This document shows positions 33,985 through 41,666 of a stretch of DNA of 64,000 nucleotides, piece by piece. The position numbers and the translations under genes are program-made. Numbering within the stretch: the first letter of the stretch is position 1; each line of letters opens with the position of its first letter. Below the pieces are notes generated by a model, which saw only the letters and a program-made list of their open reading frames with translations, did not search any database and was not told where the DNA came from. The DNA is from Nocardiopsis sp. N85 (GTDB taxonomy: Bacteria; Actinomycetota; Actinomycetes; Streptosporangiales; Streptosporangiaceae), in contig NZ_JARBUT010000008.1 of assembly GCF_028882275.1 (NCBI RefSeq), forward strand, positions 164,422 through 228,421, given 5' to 3'.

Positions 33985-35328
33985 CTATTTCTTAGCTACT
34001 GCCCAAGGAACCCTGTCCATCTTTCCGGTTTGGGGATCTTGATCAGTAGGACTCCTATAAAAACCATGATAGTCAATCCTCCGCAGCACTACCAAGAGTA
34101 GATAATGGCGAATTAGCTCCCATGCTTCAATCCATGCCCTGGCGGAATGTTTTACTTTATTTCGTGATGGATGAATCACACCTTGCCTCATCCAAGCAAT
34201 AACGCTTGGCCCGAGGACTCCTTGGCAATTTTCGTGATTCGAAACTTCCTTTAGCTGTTCAAACTGATCAGTTATCTCATTCGGTATCTCCATGGCATCC
34301 AAAAGTTCTTCAATCTTTAGCCCTGCCCCTCTTCTTTCGAAATCTCCAGGCTTAAATTTTTTTTCTTCCTCCACGAATTTCTCATACGCAAGCATCTCTA
34401 GTGCTGATTGCGCGATTGATGTCGCAATCTCAACTGGATGAGGATTATTCGCTGCCATGCTGTACTGAACTGCGCGAATCAGAACTTCACGTTCGAACTC
34501 ATCTCCCCAGAGCTTCGCAAAACATGCGAAAAGCTCTTGCAGTGAACTGCTATTAAATGTGTCGATTGCCGGTATTGTTGCGCGCCATTCAGAAATCTCT
34601 GGAACGCGGAAGTCGCGCCACACAATTTCGCCATCCAGATATCCCGTTGCCAGCATTGGAGAAATATATCGGCCAACCCCGAAGCTCAGGCAGTACTTCA
34701 GTAGTTGCAGAGCCCGGGTCACTTCCCCATCCTCCATGGCATACCCGTCTGAACGTGACAGGTAACCGACGTGAGTCACAACATACCTCCCCTCCTTTTT
34801 GATCTTTTTCTCCTGAATGTTCAAATCACGCCGAGCTTCAAGAGTGACCTCCCAGTCGCCTCCGTGAAGCTCAATTTTTCCCTTCCAGGCACCTTTCCCA
34901 TCCGTCAGGGGCGACCCGTAAACATTGAGCATGTTGGGAACAAAGAATTGTACTTTTTCAACGCCAGCCTCAGACCCTTCAACCACGCTTCCCATGTGGC
35001 CAATACTGTGGACTACAAAAGTATCATTGGTCCGTTCTTTCTGTTCTTGCGTACGCGAGAAGTCAGCTTGATCTGGAATCTTCACCTTGAAGTCATCTTC
35101 ATAGAAGATCCGCCCGGCCTCAACCTGATCACAGAAGACTTCATATTCAACTTGGGGGAACGGGAACCACGTCCAGCGCAGGACGCCTTCCCCAGAGTAG
35201 GATTCTCCCTCTCTGATTACATCAAGGGGGCCGACATATAGGGGAATGTCTTCGCCTGCCCCGACAATGGGATAGTCACCATCTGACATGCTGGGATACT
35301 TGCTGAAGTCCATGTTCCCCATCATCAC
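33985..35328 (-). CDS. HEPN-domain putative anti-phage protein (ApeA-like)
   Basis: The ~447-residue soluble protein has an N-terminal beta-rich domain of ~200 residues, a helical middle region (LQELFACFAKLWGDEFEREV) and a C-terminal helical domain. The latter holds R389-N-K-V-K-H394 (HPSRNKVKHSARAWIEAWEL), matching the HEPN ribonuclease motif R-N-x3-H. The layout is like ApeA-type abortive-infection proteins. Three consecutive starts (GTG 35328, ATG 35325, ATG 35322) are possible. Codons often end in A or T, in sharp contrast with neighbours, so the gene was acquired recently. Confidence 0.6.
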   Translation of the reverse strand: MMMGNMDFSKYPSMSDGDYPIVGAGEDIPLYVGPLDVIREGESYSGEGVLRWTWFPFPQVEYEVFCDQVEAGRIFYEDDFKVKIPDQADFSRTQEQKERTNDTFVVHSIGHMGSVVEGSEAGVEKVQFFVPNMLNVYGSPLTDGKGAWKGKIELHGGDWEVTLEARRDLNIQEKKIKKEGRYVVTHVGYLSRSDGYAMEDGEVTRALQLLKYCLSFGVGRYISPMLATGYLDGEIVWRDFRVPEISEWRATIPAIDTFNSSSLQELFACFAKLWGDEFEREVLIRAVQYSMAANNPHPVEIATSIAQSALEMLAYEKFVEEEKKFKPGDFERRGAGLKIEELLDAMEIPNEITDQFEQLKEVSNHENCQGVLGPSVIAWMRQGVIHPSRNKVKHSARAWIEAWELIRHYLLLVVLRRIDYHGFYRSPTDQDPQTGKMDRVPWAVAKK

Positions 35329-36274
35329 CTAGATCCATCCAGATCACAAGGACATCCAAGCAAGGAGGTCTAGGAAGGAGTAAAAATCCAGCCATGGGAA
35401 GATCCTACTAATTTCTCCAGACTCGTATTCACATAGAAAACCCAACCCCGGCGGGGTCTGAGAAGTTTTCTAATAGGTGTTACCCCAGGTTTGCAACGGG
35501 GCCTTATAAGATATCTCCCCTCGGCCTGCGCATTGACTCTCTCCTCGGGCTTTATATCTCTGCCTGAGGCTGACATCTTCTGCCTCTTCTCTCAGAGAGA
35601 CCACAGCCAAGAACAGCACATATGAAAAGCCCTTGAGCGTGTGGTGTTCTTCTTGGACCTTGTTGCTTACCTGCATGGACAGGGCTTCTTGTGCCTGTTC
35701 TTCTCCTCAGGAGTGAACACGGATAGATGGTCCTGTGAGAAGCCACGTCAGCGCGTAGCAGCACTCAAGGACACAAGGTCAACACGTGTGCAGGTCTGGA
35801 AGCTGTGGACTCGTCAGGAGTCAGTGAGGGCAGCGACAGGAAAGGTCAGCACGTGTTCAGCACAAGCACAGGAGAGGCAGCACGCAGAGGGCACGCTGTA
35901 CACACAGGGGCCTTACTAGAGGGGCCTTGCTGGCAACGCTGACCACTGTCCACCTGAGAGGGCCTGAGAGCCACAGAGAGGGCCTGACAGTGAGGGGGCC
36001 TTATCAAGGGGGCACCCAACAGGGGCGAGTCGTCCGGGATGACCTGTTGAGGTGACTGTCCCCGGACATGACAGAGGCCCTGCCCCAGTGATGCGGGACA
36101 AGACCTCTCTTCCGGGGTGCAACCGGGTTGCAACTCTTCCGGGGTGCAACCGGGTTGCAACCCAACCCGACAGAGCCCGATTCAACCGGTATGAACGGGG
36201 ATTGACCTCCCCCGGTAACGCCTGCTCATACGCGGTCTCACCTGCTCTTACTCTCCTTCGTGCTCTGGAAGCGC
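35329..36274. other. 946-bp stretch without a convincing gene
   Basis: It contains many short inverted repeats built on GGCC and AGGGCC. The minus-strand frames here are short, lack ribosome sites and overlap one another. Two tandem 27-bp repeats lie near the right end. It may hold an origin or a non-coding RNA. Confidence 0.5.
36107..36160. repeat. Two tandem 27-bp repeats with internal palindrome
   Basis: Units 36107-36133 and 36134-36160 are identical. Each includes TGCAACCGGGTTGCA, a near-perfect palindrome with one central base. They could be iterons or regulator-binding sites of the element. Confidence 0.8.
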
Positions 36275-36331
36275 GTGGGGGTTCAAGTCCCCCCTCGGAC
36301 ACCAACGAGGGCCCTGTTCGCAGGGCCTTTT
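36275..36331. repeat. attR direct repeat (57 bp)
   Basis: It matches 26923-26979 at 56 of 57 positions, covering the tRNA-Leu T-arm side, CCA and terminator hairpin. It marks the right end of the element. Confidence 0.9.
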
Positions 36332-36364
36332 CGTTGCCCGGATCGCAGGGGTCGATCCAGGGCG

Positions 36365-36425
36365 AGGGACGCGCCGATCCTCATCATCGAGGAACCGGCC
36401 GCCCCGGGGCCCGAAGCGGCGGCCG
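36365..36425. repeat. Imperfect ~60-bp repeat, left copy
   Basis: It resembles 40956-41015 at roughly nine in ten positions. On the minus strand both read as GSSxxRIGASL, the region before the membrane helices of DUF2637 proteins, so this is probably a second fragment of such a transfer gene. Confidence 0.6.
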
Positions 36426-36533
36426 GCGCCGACGCGCCCACCCCGCCCCGGCCCTGGAGACGTCACCGGCTCCCCGAGGACGCGCTTCGCCTCTGACGAG
36501 GGTGTCCCGAGGTGTGGTGCCACCTCTTCGCGG

Positions 36534-37625
36534 TCAGGGGGAGAAGCTCTCGTTCTCCTGCTGGAACGAAGCCAGGACACCGTTGACCTCGTCGGGGAGC
36601 CCCTGGGACGGCGACCTGGGGGTCGGCACCTGGAGCGGAATGAGCTGTGAGGGCTGCGGGCGCTGGGAGGGGCCGCTGTGCACCATGTGTTCGATGTGGT
36701 CGGGGTAGCCGGTGAATCCCTGCGATTCGTGCCATGGGTACCACGCGCCCCGCGTGGTCAGCGGGTCGAACCCCCACTTGGCGATCCTTGCCGCGGTCTC
36801 GTTCTCCACGATCGGATCGGCCATCGCCGCTCGCTGTCTGACCTTGCGCATGACGAAGAACGTGATCCCCAGCCCGGCGAACAGCACCAGTGGTACGGCT
36901 CGTTGGACGATCGGTCCGGAGGGGTTGGGGTTGATGGCCTCGCAGTCGGCCTCGCTCATGATGAAGTTGTCGGGGTCGTCGAGGATCTCAAGGCATTCCG
37001 CGTAGGTGAATCGGTCGTTGTCCGCGGCCTGCGAGAGGGACTCCGAAAGCGCCCCGTTCATGATCTGGAAGAGCATCATGAGCGCGAACAAGCCGGAAAG
37101 GGCGAAACTGATGAGGAAAGCGACCTTGAGTCCGGTCTGCCGCAATCGCGCAGGATGACTCGCGAAACGCTGCCTCTCGTCAGGGGGGGTCTCGTCCTGT
37201 GCTCGCCTGATCGCATCCGCCCACACGGCGTTCCAGACCCGTTCGCGGTTGCGCAGGAAAGGTATGAGGACAGCGGCACGTCGCTGCCAGTCGACGAACG
37301 CCGCACCCTCCGGCGTCTGCCGCCACATCGAGAACTCATGCCGGGCGGTCTGTTCGGCTATGGCCTGCTGAAGCGCATGCTGCTCTCGTTGGAGTGCGAA
37401 TTGTTGCTCCTGCGTCCTCGCCATTCGCGCGGTGTTCGCGGCGGTGATGCCGTTGAAGACCATGCTGGCACCACTGGTGAAGGCGATTCCCTTCAAAAGA
37501 CTCGTGTTCTGGGCCGCTGACCGGGCGGCGTTCGCGGACGATCGATCGATATTTCTCAGGTGCTCCGCGCTTTTCGCGGTCGAGTTATCGATGTTCCGCA
37601 GATGATCTTTGGGAGATTCGAACAT
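36534..37625 (-). CDS. Membrane protein of unknown function
   Basis: The 363-residue protein begins with two HLRNID repeats and a Ser/Ala-rich helix. A coiled-coil (ARTQEQQFALQREQHALQQA) follows. Two membrane helices lie near residues 168-187 and 244-262, with a Cys-containing acidic loop between them (YAECLEILDDPD, ADCEA). The C-terminal tail is Pro/Gln-rich and cytoplasmic. No family is recognised. It lies just right of the att repeat, in an older island segment. Confidence 0.65.
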   Translation of the reverse strand: MFESPKDHLRNIDNSTAKSAEHLRNIDRSSANAARSAAQNTSLLKGIAFTSGASMVFNGITAANTARMARTQEQQFALQREQHALQQAIAEQTARHEFSMWRQTPEGAAFVDWQRRAAVLIPFLRNRERVWNAVWADAIRRAQDETPPDERQRFASHPARLRQTGLKVAFLISFALSGLFALMMLFQIMNGALSESLSQAADNDRFTYAECLEILDDPDNFIMSEADCEAINPNPSGPIVQRAVPLVLFAGLGITFFVMRKVRQRAAMADPIVENETAARIAKWGFDPLTTRGAWYPWHESQGFTGYPDHIEHMVHSGPSQRPQPSQLIPLQVPTPRSPSQGLPDEVNGVLASFQQENESFSP

Positions 37626-38256
37626 GCCGCCATCTATTCTTTCTGCTCATACGTGGAAGGGATTCTGACATGGAGTCGCCAATGACGCAGAGCGGCGATC
37701 GCTCCTCGACCGACCGGGAATCATAACCCACCAATCGACGACAAGCGTAGCGAAAAAGCTGGTTCGCTATCATTCCCGGGCATCGCCTCGGCTTCGACGA
37801 TCATGGCGACGAGTCCCACCGGCGGGGAGACCTCATCGAGCCGCCTCACGACGAAGACCCCGCCCTGGAAATTCCCGGGCAGGACCCACCCCCTGAAGTG
37901 CGGCAACGGTGCGGCCGGGTTTCCGGCGAACCCGAAAGACCCCGCTTCAACCCGTACGAAACGGTGGGACGGACCTCTCTCTCCCTGGTCACGGCATTGT
38001 TCATCTGCGCTTTTCCTCTCCCCCGACCTCAAGGACCAGGGGGTTCGAGCCCTCCTTGAACACCGGACACCGAAGGTCCCCGGGTCGCCGACCTGGGGAC
38101 CTCGCGTTGTACCGACCCGCACGGCCACGGCACGCAGAACGTCACCGCAGATCCGGACCCGGGGCCTTCGACTCCCACTCGGACACGAACCGCTCCCCCG
38201 CCGCGCGGCCACGCGGAGCATGTGCGGCGGATCGCCTCCATCACACCCGACACGGA
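37626..38256. other. Region with hairpins and no firm gene
   Basis: A minus-strand frame with coding-like codon use (37721-37945, including RGWVLPGNFQGGVFVVRRL) could be a gene remnant. A hairpin lies at 38074-38102 (AGGTCCCC/GGGGACCT plus inner pairs) and another at 38029-38059 (TCAAGGA/TCCTTGA around a T-arm-like GGTTCGAGC). Confidence 0.35.
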
Positions 38257-38541
38257 ACACGTCAACCCGTACCGGTTGTCGTAGAACACGCGTTGGGGCT
38301 CGCCGACCACTACGGCGTCGAACCCGCGGACCGGGCCCTCCAAAGCCTCCAACAGACGTGCCGACTCCGGTCTCCGCTGCCACGCCACGGCCCGGCTCCG
38401 GCCGATGTCGAAGAACTCCGCGACGATCTCGCCTCGACCCTCCACCGGTTGCCGCGCCCGTCTCCACTGCCACTGCCATGACGCCGCAGGATCTTGTAGG
38501 TCTTCCGTCAGCACCCGCCCCAGCAAGGCGAAACGGATCAT
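38257..38541 (-). pseudogene. Large serine recombinase, N-terminal fragment with lost catalytic Ser
   Basis: The frame reads MIRFALLGRVLTEDLQDPAA, ARQPVEGRGEIVAEFFDIG, RRPESARLLEALEGPVRGFD and AVVVGEPQRVFYDNRYGLT, which follows the resolvase domain of actinomycete serine recombinases. The family has GRVSTEDLQ, where Ser is the nucleophile; here it is Leu (CTG at 38509-38511). Similarity stops after YGLT and no recombinase or zinc-ribbon domain follows. It is a dead remnant of a second mobile element. Confidence 0.75.
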
Positions 38542-38628
38542 GGGAGCCTTCCGAACAGCGCGATCACACTCCGCGCCGGCCTCCAACCGCTTCACGACGC
38601 GGATCACACGAGAGCATGTCCAGCAATG

Positions 38629-38714
38629 CTGCACCGTATAGCGCAAGTGGTAGCTTCGCAGTACATCTCAAAACTTGTTACTGCGATATGTAGCGTTTGG
38701 GCTATACGATGCAG
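38629..38714. promoter_or_regulatory. Inverted repeats flanking the abiE promoter
   Basis: CTGCACCGTATAGC (38629-38642) and GCTATACGATGCAG (38701-38714) are inverted copies differing at one position, 58 bp apart. The right copy contains a -10-like TATACG just before the antitoxin start. AbiEi antitoxins are known to repress their operon by binding paired inverted repeats, which fits. Confidence 0.65.
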
Positions 38715-38716
38715 TC

Positions 38717-39418
38717 ATGTCGCGCTCAACAACGATGGCTTCACTGGCCGACCTCGCAGAAGAGCAGTGGGGGCTGTTCACCCGCCGCCAGGCCGAGGCC
38801 ACAGGGATGGCCTGGAGCACCCTCGCCCGCCATGCCTCGGACGCGGCCACCGTGGAACGCGTGGCCCACGGCGTCTACCGGCTGAGAGGCGGCCCACCAC
38901 CGGAGCATCTGGAACTGCGTGCCGCATGGCTGCAACTCTCCCCGGACACACCGGCCTGGGAACGCCCACCGGAAGAAGGCGTCGTCTCCCACCGCTCAGC
39001 CGCCGCGCTCTACGGGCTCGGGCACCTTCCCGCCGACGTCCACGAGTTCACACTGCCCGAACGCAGACAATCCCGGCGCCCGGACCTGCGACTGCACCGA
39101 GGCCGCCTCCCGGACACCGACTGGACCTCTCTTGACGGTCTGCCGTTGACCCGGCCACGGCGCATCGTCTCGGACCTGCTGTCCGCCCGCGAGGACCCGG
39201 GAGCGGTGGGGCATATCGCGGCGGACGCTCTACGCGCCGGTGACGACGACCCCGCATCGGTGGCCCGTGCACTGTCCGGACACGCGGGGCGGTTCGGCCT
39301 GCGTCGCGGAGACGGACCCGCCCTGCTCCGCTGGCTCCTCGACCTGGCCGCCGCTCCCGAACGCGAACACTGGCTCAAGCAGATCTCCGAAACGAAAACC
39401 GAGACCTTCTCGTCATGA
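38717..39418 (+). CDS. abiEi: Type IV toxin-antitoxin system AbiEi-like antitoxin
   Basis: ATG 38717 gives 233 residues. The N-terminal winged helix (LADLAEEQWGLFTRRQAEAT, WSTLARHASDAATVERVAHG, VYRLRGG) is the AbiEi antitoxin domain. The C-terminal part has VVSHRSAAALYGLG and LPLTRPRRIVSDLL, typical of the family. It neutralises the toxin and autorepresses the operon. No Shine-Dalgarno is visible, and a -10 box close to ATG suggests a leaderless transcript. It overlaps the toxin gene by ATGA. Confidence 0.88.
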   Translation: MSRSTTMASLADLAEEQWGLFTRRQAEATGMAWSTLARHASDAATVERVAHGVYRLRGGPPPEHLELRAAWLQLSPDTPAWERPPEEGVVSHRSAAALYGLGHLPADVHEFTLPERRQSRRPDLRLHRGRLPDTDWTSLDGLPLTRPRRIVSDLLSAREDPGAVGHIAADALRAGDDDPASVARALSGHAGRFGLRRGDGPALLRWLLDLAAAPEREHWLKQISETKTETFSS

Positions 39419-40314
39419 CGCTGCCCTACAAGACCCCGGCGGCCTTCCGCCGTGCTCTGACCGACCGTCTCCGTTCGCAGGCGCACCCCCACGGTCCATG
39501 GCCGCTGTCGGAGTTGCAGCGTCAGTTCGCCTACGACCGACTGCTCGCCCGGCTCTACCTGGTCGACAACGACTGGATCGTCAAAGGGGCGACCGCGCTG
39601 CTGGCCCGAGAACTAGCGGTACGCCGAACCGTCGACATCGACATCTACCGGAACACCGGGCGCGAGGCGGCGGAGCACGACCTGCGGGCAGCGTCCGCGC
39701 AAGACCTCGGGGACTGGTTCCGCTTCGAGACGGGACGGTCCACGCCCATCTCCGACGGTGCCAACGGTGTACGTGTGCCCGTCACCTCCCGATTGGGAAC
39801 CACCGTGTGGACGAAGTTCCACGTGGACGTCGTCGCCGAGAATATCCGCATGACCGGGATCGCCGAGGACGTCCCGCCCCTTCCACCCCTCGACGTCCCC
39901 GGCCTGGAACGCTCCGGGTACCGCGTCTACCCTCTGGTCGATCACATCGCCGACAAGACCTGCGCCATCCTGGAACGGCACGGCCCGGAGCAACGCCCTT
40001 CCACCCGCTTCAAAGACCTCGTCGACCTGGTCTCCGTCGTCAGCCGGACGCCCCTGCCTGCTGATGAACAGCGCCATGCCCTGTACTCCGAAGCCGAACG
40101 CAGGGGCCTGGCACTCCCCCGCAGGTTCTCCGTCCCGGACCGCGGCTTGTGGGAGCCCGGCTACGCCGCAGAGGCGGGACGTGCCCTGGCACTGCCGGCC
40201 GGCGCCCTGGACCAGGCGCTCGCACTCACCGAGCCCTTCCTCGACCCGCTGCTGAACCGGACCGCTGCCGGGACCTGGAACCCTCACACGACCTCGTGGG
40301 AGTCTTCGACATAG
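39415..40314 (+). CDS. abiEii: AbiEii/AbiGii nucleotidyltransferase toxin
   Basis: The 299-residue protein is a nucleotidyltransferase: VKGATALLARELAVRRTVDIDIY holds the core with its two metal Asp residues. The later VDHIADKTCAILERHG and TRFKDLVDLVSVV give the KDLxDL motif of DUF1814. In known systems the toxin is bacteriostatic and supports phage abortive infection; related MenT toxins modify tRNA. The start overlaps the antitoxin stop (ATGA). The pair appears intact and sits between two mobile-element remnants. Confidence 0.9.
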   Translation: MTLPYKTPAAFRRALTDRLRSQAHPHGPWPLSELQRQFAYDRLLARLYLVDNDWIVKGATALLARELAVRRTVDIDIYRNTGREAAEHDLRAASAQDLGDWFRFETGRSTPISDGANGVRVPVTSRLGTTVWTKFHVDVVAENIRMTGIAEDVPPLPPLDVPGLERSGYRVYPLVDHIADKTCAILERHGPEQRPSTRFKDLVDLVSVVSRTPLPADEQRHALYSEAERRGLALPRRFSVPDRGLWEPGYAAEAGRALALPAGALDQALALTEPFLDPLLNRTAAGTWNPHTTSWESST

Positions 40315-40379
40315 CGAGCCCGGAGTACGGAGACACCACGCGTTTCTCATAGGGGACCAAGAAGGCTTCCCAGCGCACG

Positions 40380-40960
40380 CTAAGTAGCGGTATCGCTCTC
40401 GACTTCTTGATCGTGAACACTCAACTCGCATCTGTTCGCTTCGCTCCCGAGGTTGAGCAGGGTGTGATCGAACCGCCTTTGGCGACCCCACTGGCTGATC
40501 AACCTGCCCCACCGAGGCTTACGGCCGAAGGCTGTCGCAATCTGGTCGCCCGTGGGCGGTGACCCGTGCTTCTTCCGGTGATCCAGGGCCCATCGCCATG
40601 CGTGTACCTGGTTTTCAGGCGGCGCAGGGTGACTCGGTTCGCCCCCATCGAGTGTTCCGACATGCCGTTCGCGGACGACGTACAGCCCTGTCCCCTCCGC
40701 CTGCCCTCGGGCTTCGGGAACCGGGGAGGCGTCTTCGGGGTGCGTACGCTGCGCGCGGCCGTGCGGAACTCGCTCATGAGCAGTGCGTACGCACCGATCA
40801 GAGCGAAGCTCGGCCAGGCGTGGATGATCCGCGACCACACCGTGGGGCCGGCCACCGCGACGTTGGCTGCCCATGAGGCAGCGGACCCGATGATCAGCAG
40901 ACTCCAGGGCGGCAGGCCTCCCTTGCGGCCCTGGCGGGCGTCGCTCAGCAGGGTCAGGGA
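40380..40960 (-). pseudogene. Frameshifted DUF2637 (SpdA/SpdB-like) transfer protein gene
   Basis: One minus-strand frame has RIGASLTLLSDARQGRKGG then PPWSLLIIGSAASWAANVAV and AWPSFALIGAYALLMSEFR, the membrane part of DUF2637 proteins of actinomycete plasmids and integrative elements. The C-terminal wHTH part, HAWRWALDHRKKHGSPPTGD and ATAFGRKPRWGRLISQWGR, lies in another frame. At least one frameshift separates them and the first helices are missing. This is a dead conjugation gene from a lost element. Confidence 0.7.
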
Positions 40961-41015
40961 CGCGCCGATCCTCACCGTCGAGGAACCGGCCCCCCGGGGC
41001 CCGGAGGGGCGGCCG
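40956..41015. repeat. Imperfect ~60-bp repeat, right copy
   Basis: This copy matches 36365-36425 and lies at the 5' part of the DUF2637 remnant. It may reflect two related transfer genes rather than an att duplication. Confidence 0.6.
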
Positions 41016-41103
41016 AAAAACCTCCGTTGCCCCGTCGTGGTCATTCTGCCCCGGGGCGGTGCCACCGAGGACACCGCGATCGACCTGGGCCCCGCCGACC
41101 GGC

Positions 41104-41484
41104 TCACCCCCGCTCCCGCGCGGAGGGCGGTTCGGCGGCCGTCCGGCGCCGCTGCCAGGGCCACCGGTTCTCCAGCTCGGCCTCCAGCGAGAAGCTGAGG
41201 AACGTGCGGATCAGGACGATCCCGGCCAGCACGCCGACACTGCCGAAGGTCGGCTCGATGGCGACCGTGCGGATGATGTCCCCGGCCACCAGGAACTCCA
41301 GGCCCAGCAGGATGGCCCGGCCCAAACCCTGCCGGTAGGGACGGTAGACCTCGGCGAAGGGTACGCGGCGGACGAGCCGGTGGAAGAACACGGCGGTCGC
41401 CGCGACCATACCGACGACGATCACCGCGACACCGGCCACCTCGATCGCCGTTCCCACGGCCTCGACCGCCTCGACGGTGTCCAT
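41104..41484 (-). CDS. DUF1622 family membrane protein
   Basis: The 126-residue protein has three hydrophobic segments: AVGTAIEVAGVAVIVVGMVA, AILLGLEFLVAGDIIRTVA and VGVLAGIVLIRTFLSFSLE, with YRPYRQGLGRAILLGLEFL as the family core. DUF1622 proteins are small integral membrane proteins of unknown function. Start is ATG 41484. It marks the return to ordinary chromosome beyond the island debris. Confidence 0.85.
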   Translation of the reverse strand: MDTVEAVEAVGTAIEVAGVAVIVVGMVAATAVFFHRLVRRVPFAEVYRPYRQGLGRAILLGLEFLVAGDIIRTVAIEPTFGSVGVLAGIVLIRTFLSFSLEAELENRWPWQRRRTAAEPPSARERG

Positions 41485-41666
41485 GGTCTCCCCCTGTCCT
41501 CGCGGGTGGATCGTTCACTCCCCGTGCCCGGGGCCCCCGCCGGCGAACCCCCGGCGGGCCCGGGGGCGTCATCCGGCCCCGGTGCGCGGGTGTTCCACGC
41601 CCCGGGGTCGTCACCCGGCCCCGGCCGGACCGCGCCGGTGTCCGCACCCGCTGGAATACTCCCCGT

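Larger units (their letters stand above)
26923..36331. mobile_element. Integrated element in tRNA-Leu(GAG), about 9.35 kb
   Basis: The 57-bp stretch from the T-arm side of tRNA-Leu through its terminator recurs at 36275-36331 with one mismatch. The integrase gene lies next to the tRNA and converges on it, and an excisionase-like gene follows the integrase module. GC content drops below the chromosomal level throughout and falls further in the HEPN gene. Gene order (int, regulator, xis, cargo) is like actinomycete integrative elements, but no FtsK-type TraB and no recognised replication initiator are present, so it is either minimal or defective. Confidence 0.85.

Noticed and set aside
35370..35764. 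Three overlapping minus-strand ORFs of about 70 residues
   Set aside because: They lack ribosome sites, overlap in different frames, and their translations show no pattern.
36260..36496. Plus-strand ORF starting in the attR repeat
   Set aside because: It begins inside the duplicated tRNA-Leu sequence and ends in the DUF2637-like fragment; the frame is an accident of the junction. A matching frame starts in tRNA-Leu at 26902.
38029..38059. Possible tRNA 3' half (T-arm-like GGTTCGAGC inside a hairpin)
   Set aside because: No acceptor or anticodon arm can be built around it. The T-loop resemblance is short and could be chance.
37803..38693. A 296-residue plus-strand frame
   Set aside because: It runs antisense to the serine recombinase remnant and has Arg/Pro/Thr-rich low-complexity translation typical of shadows.
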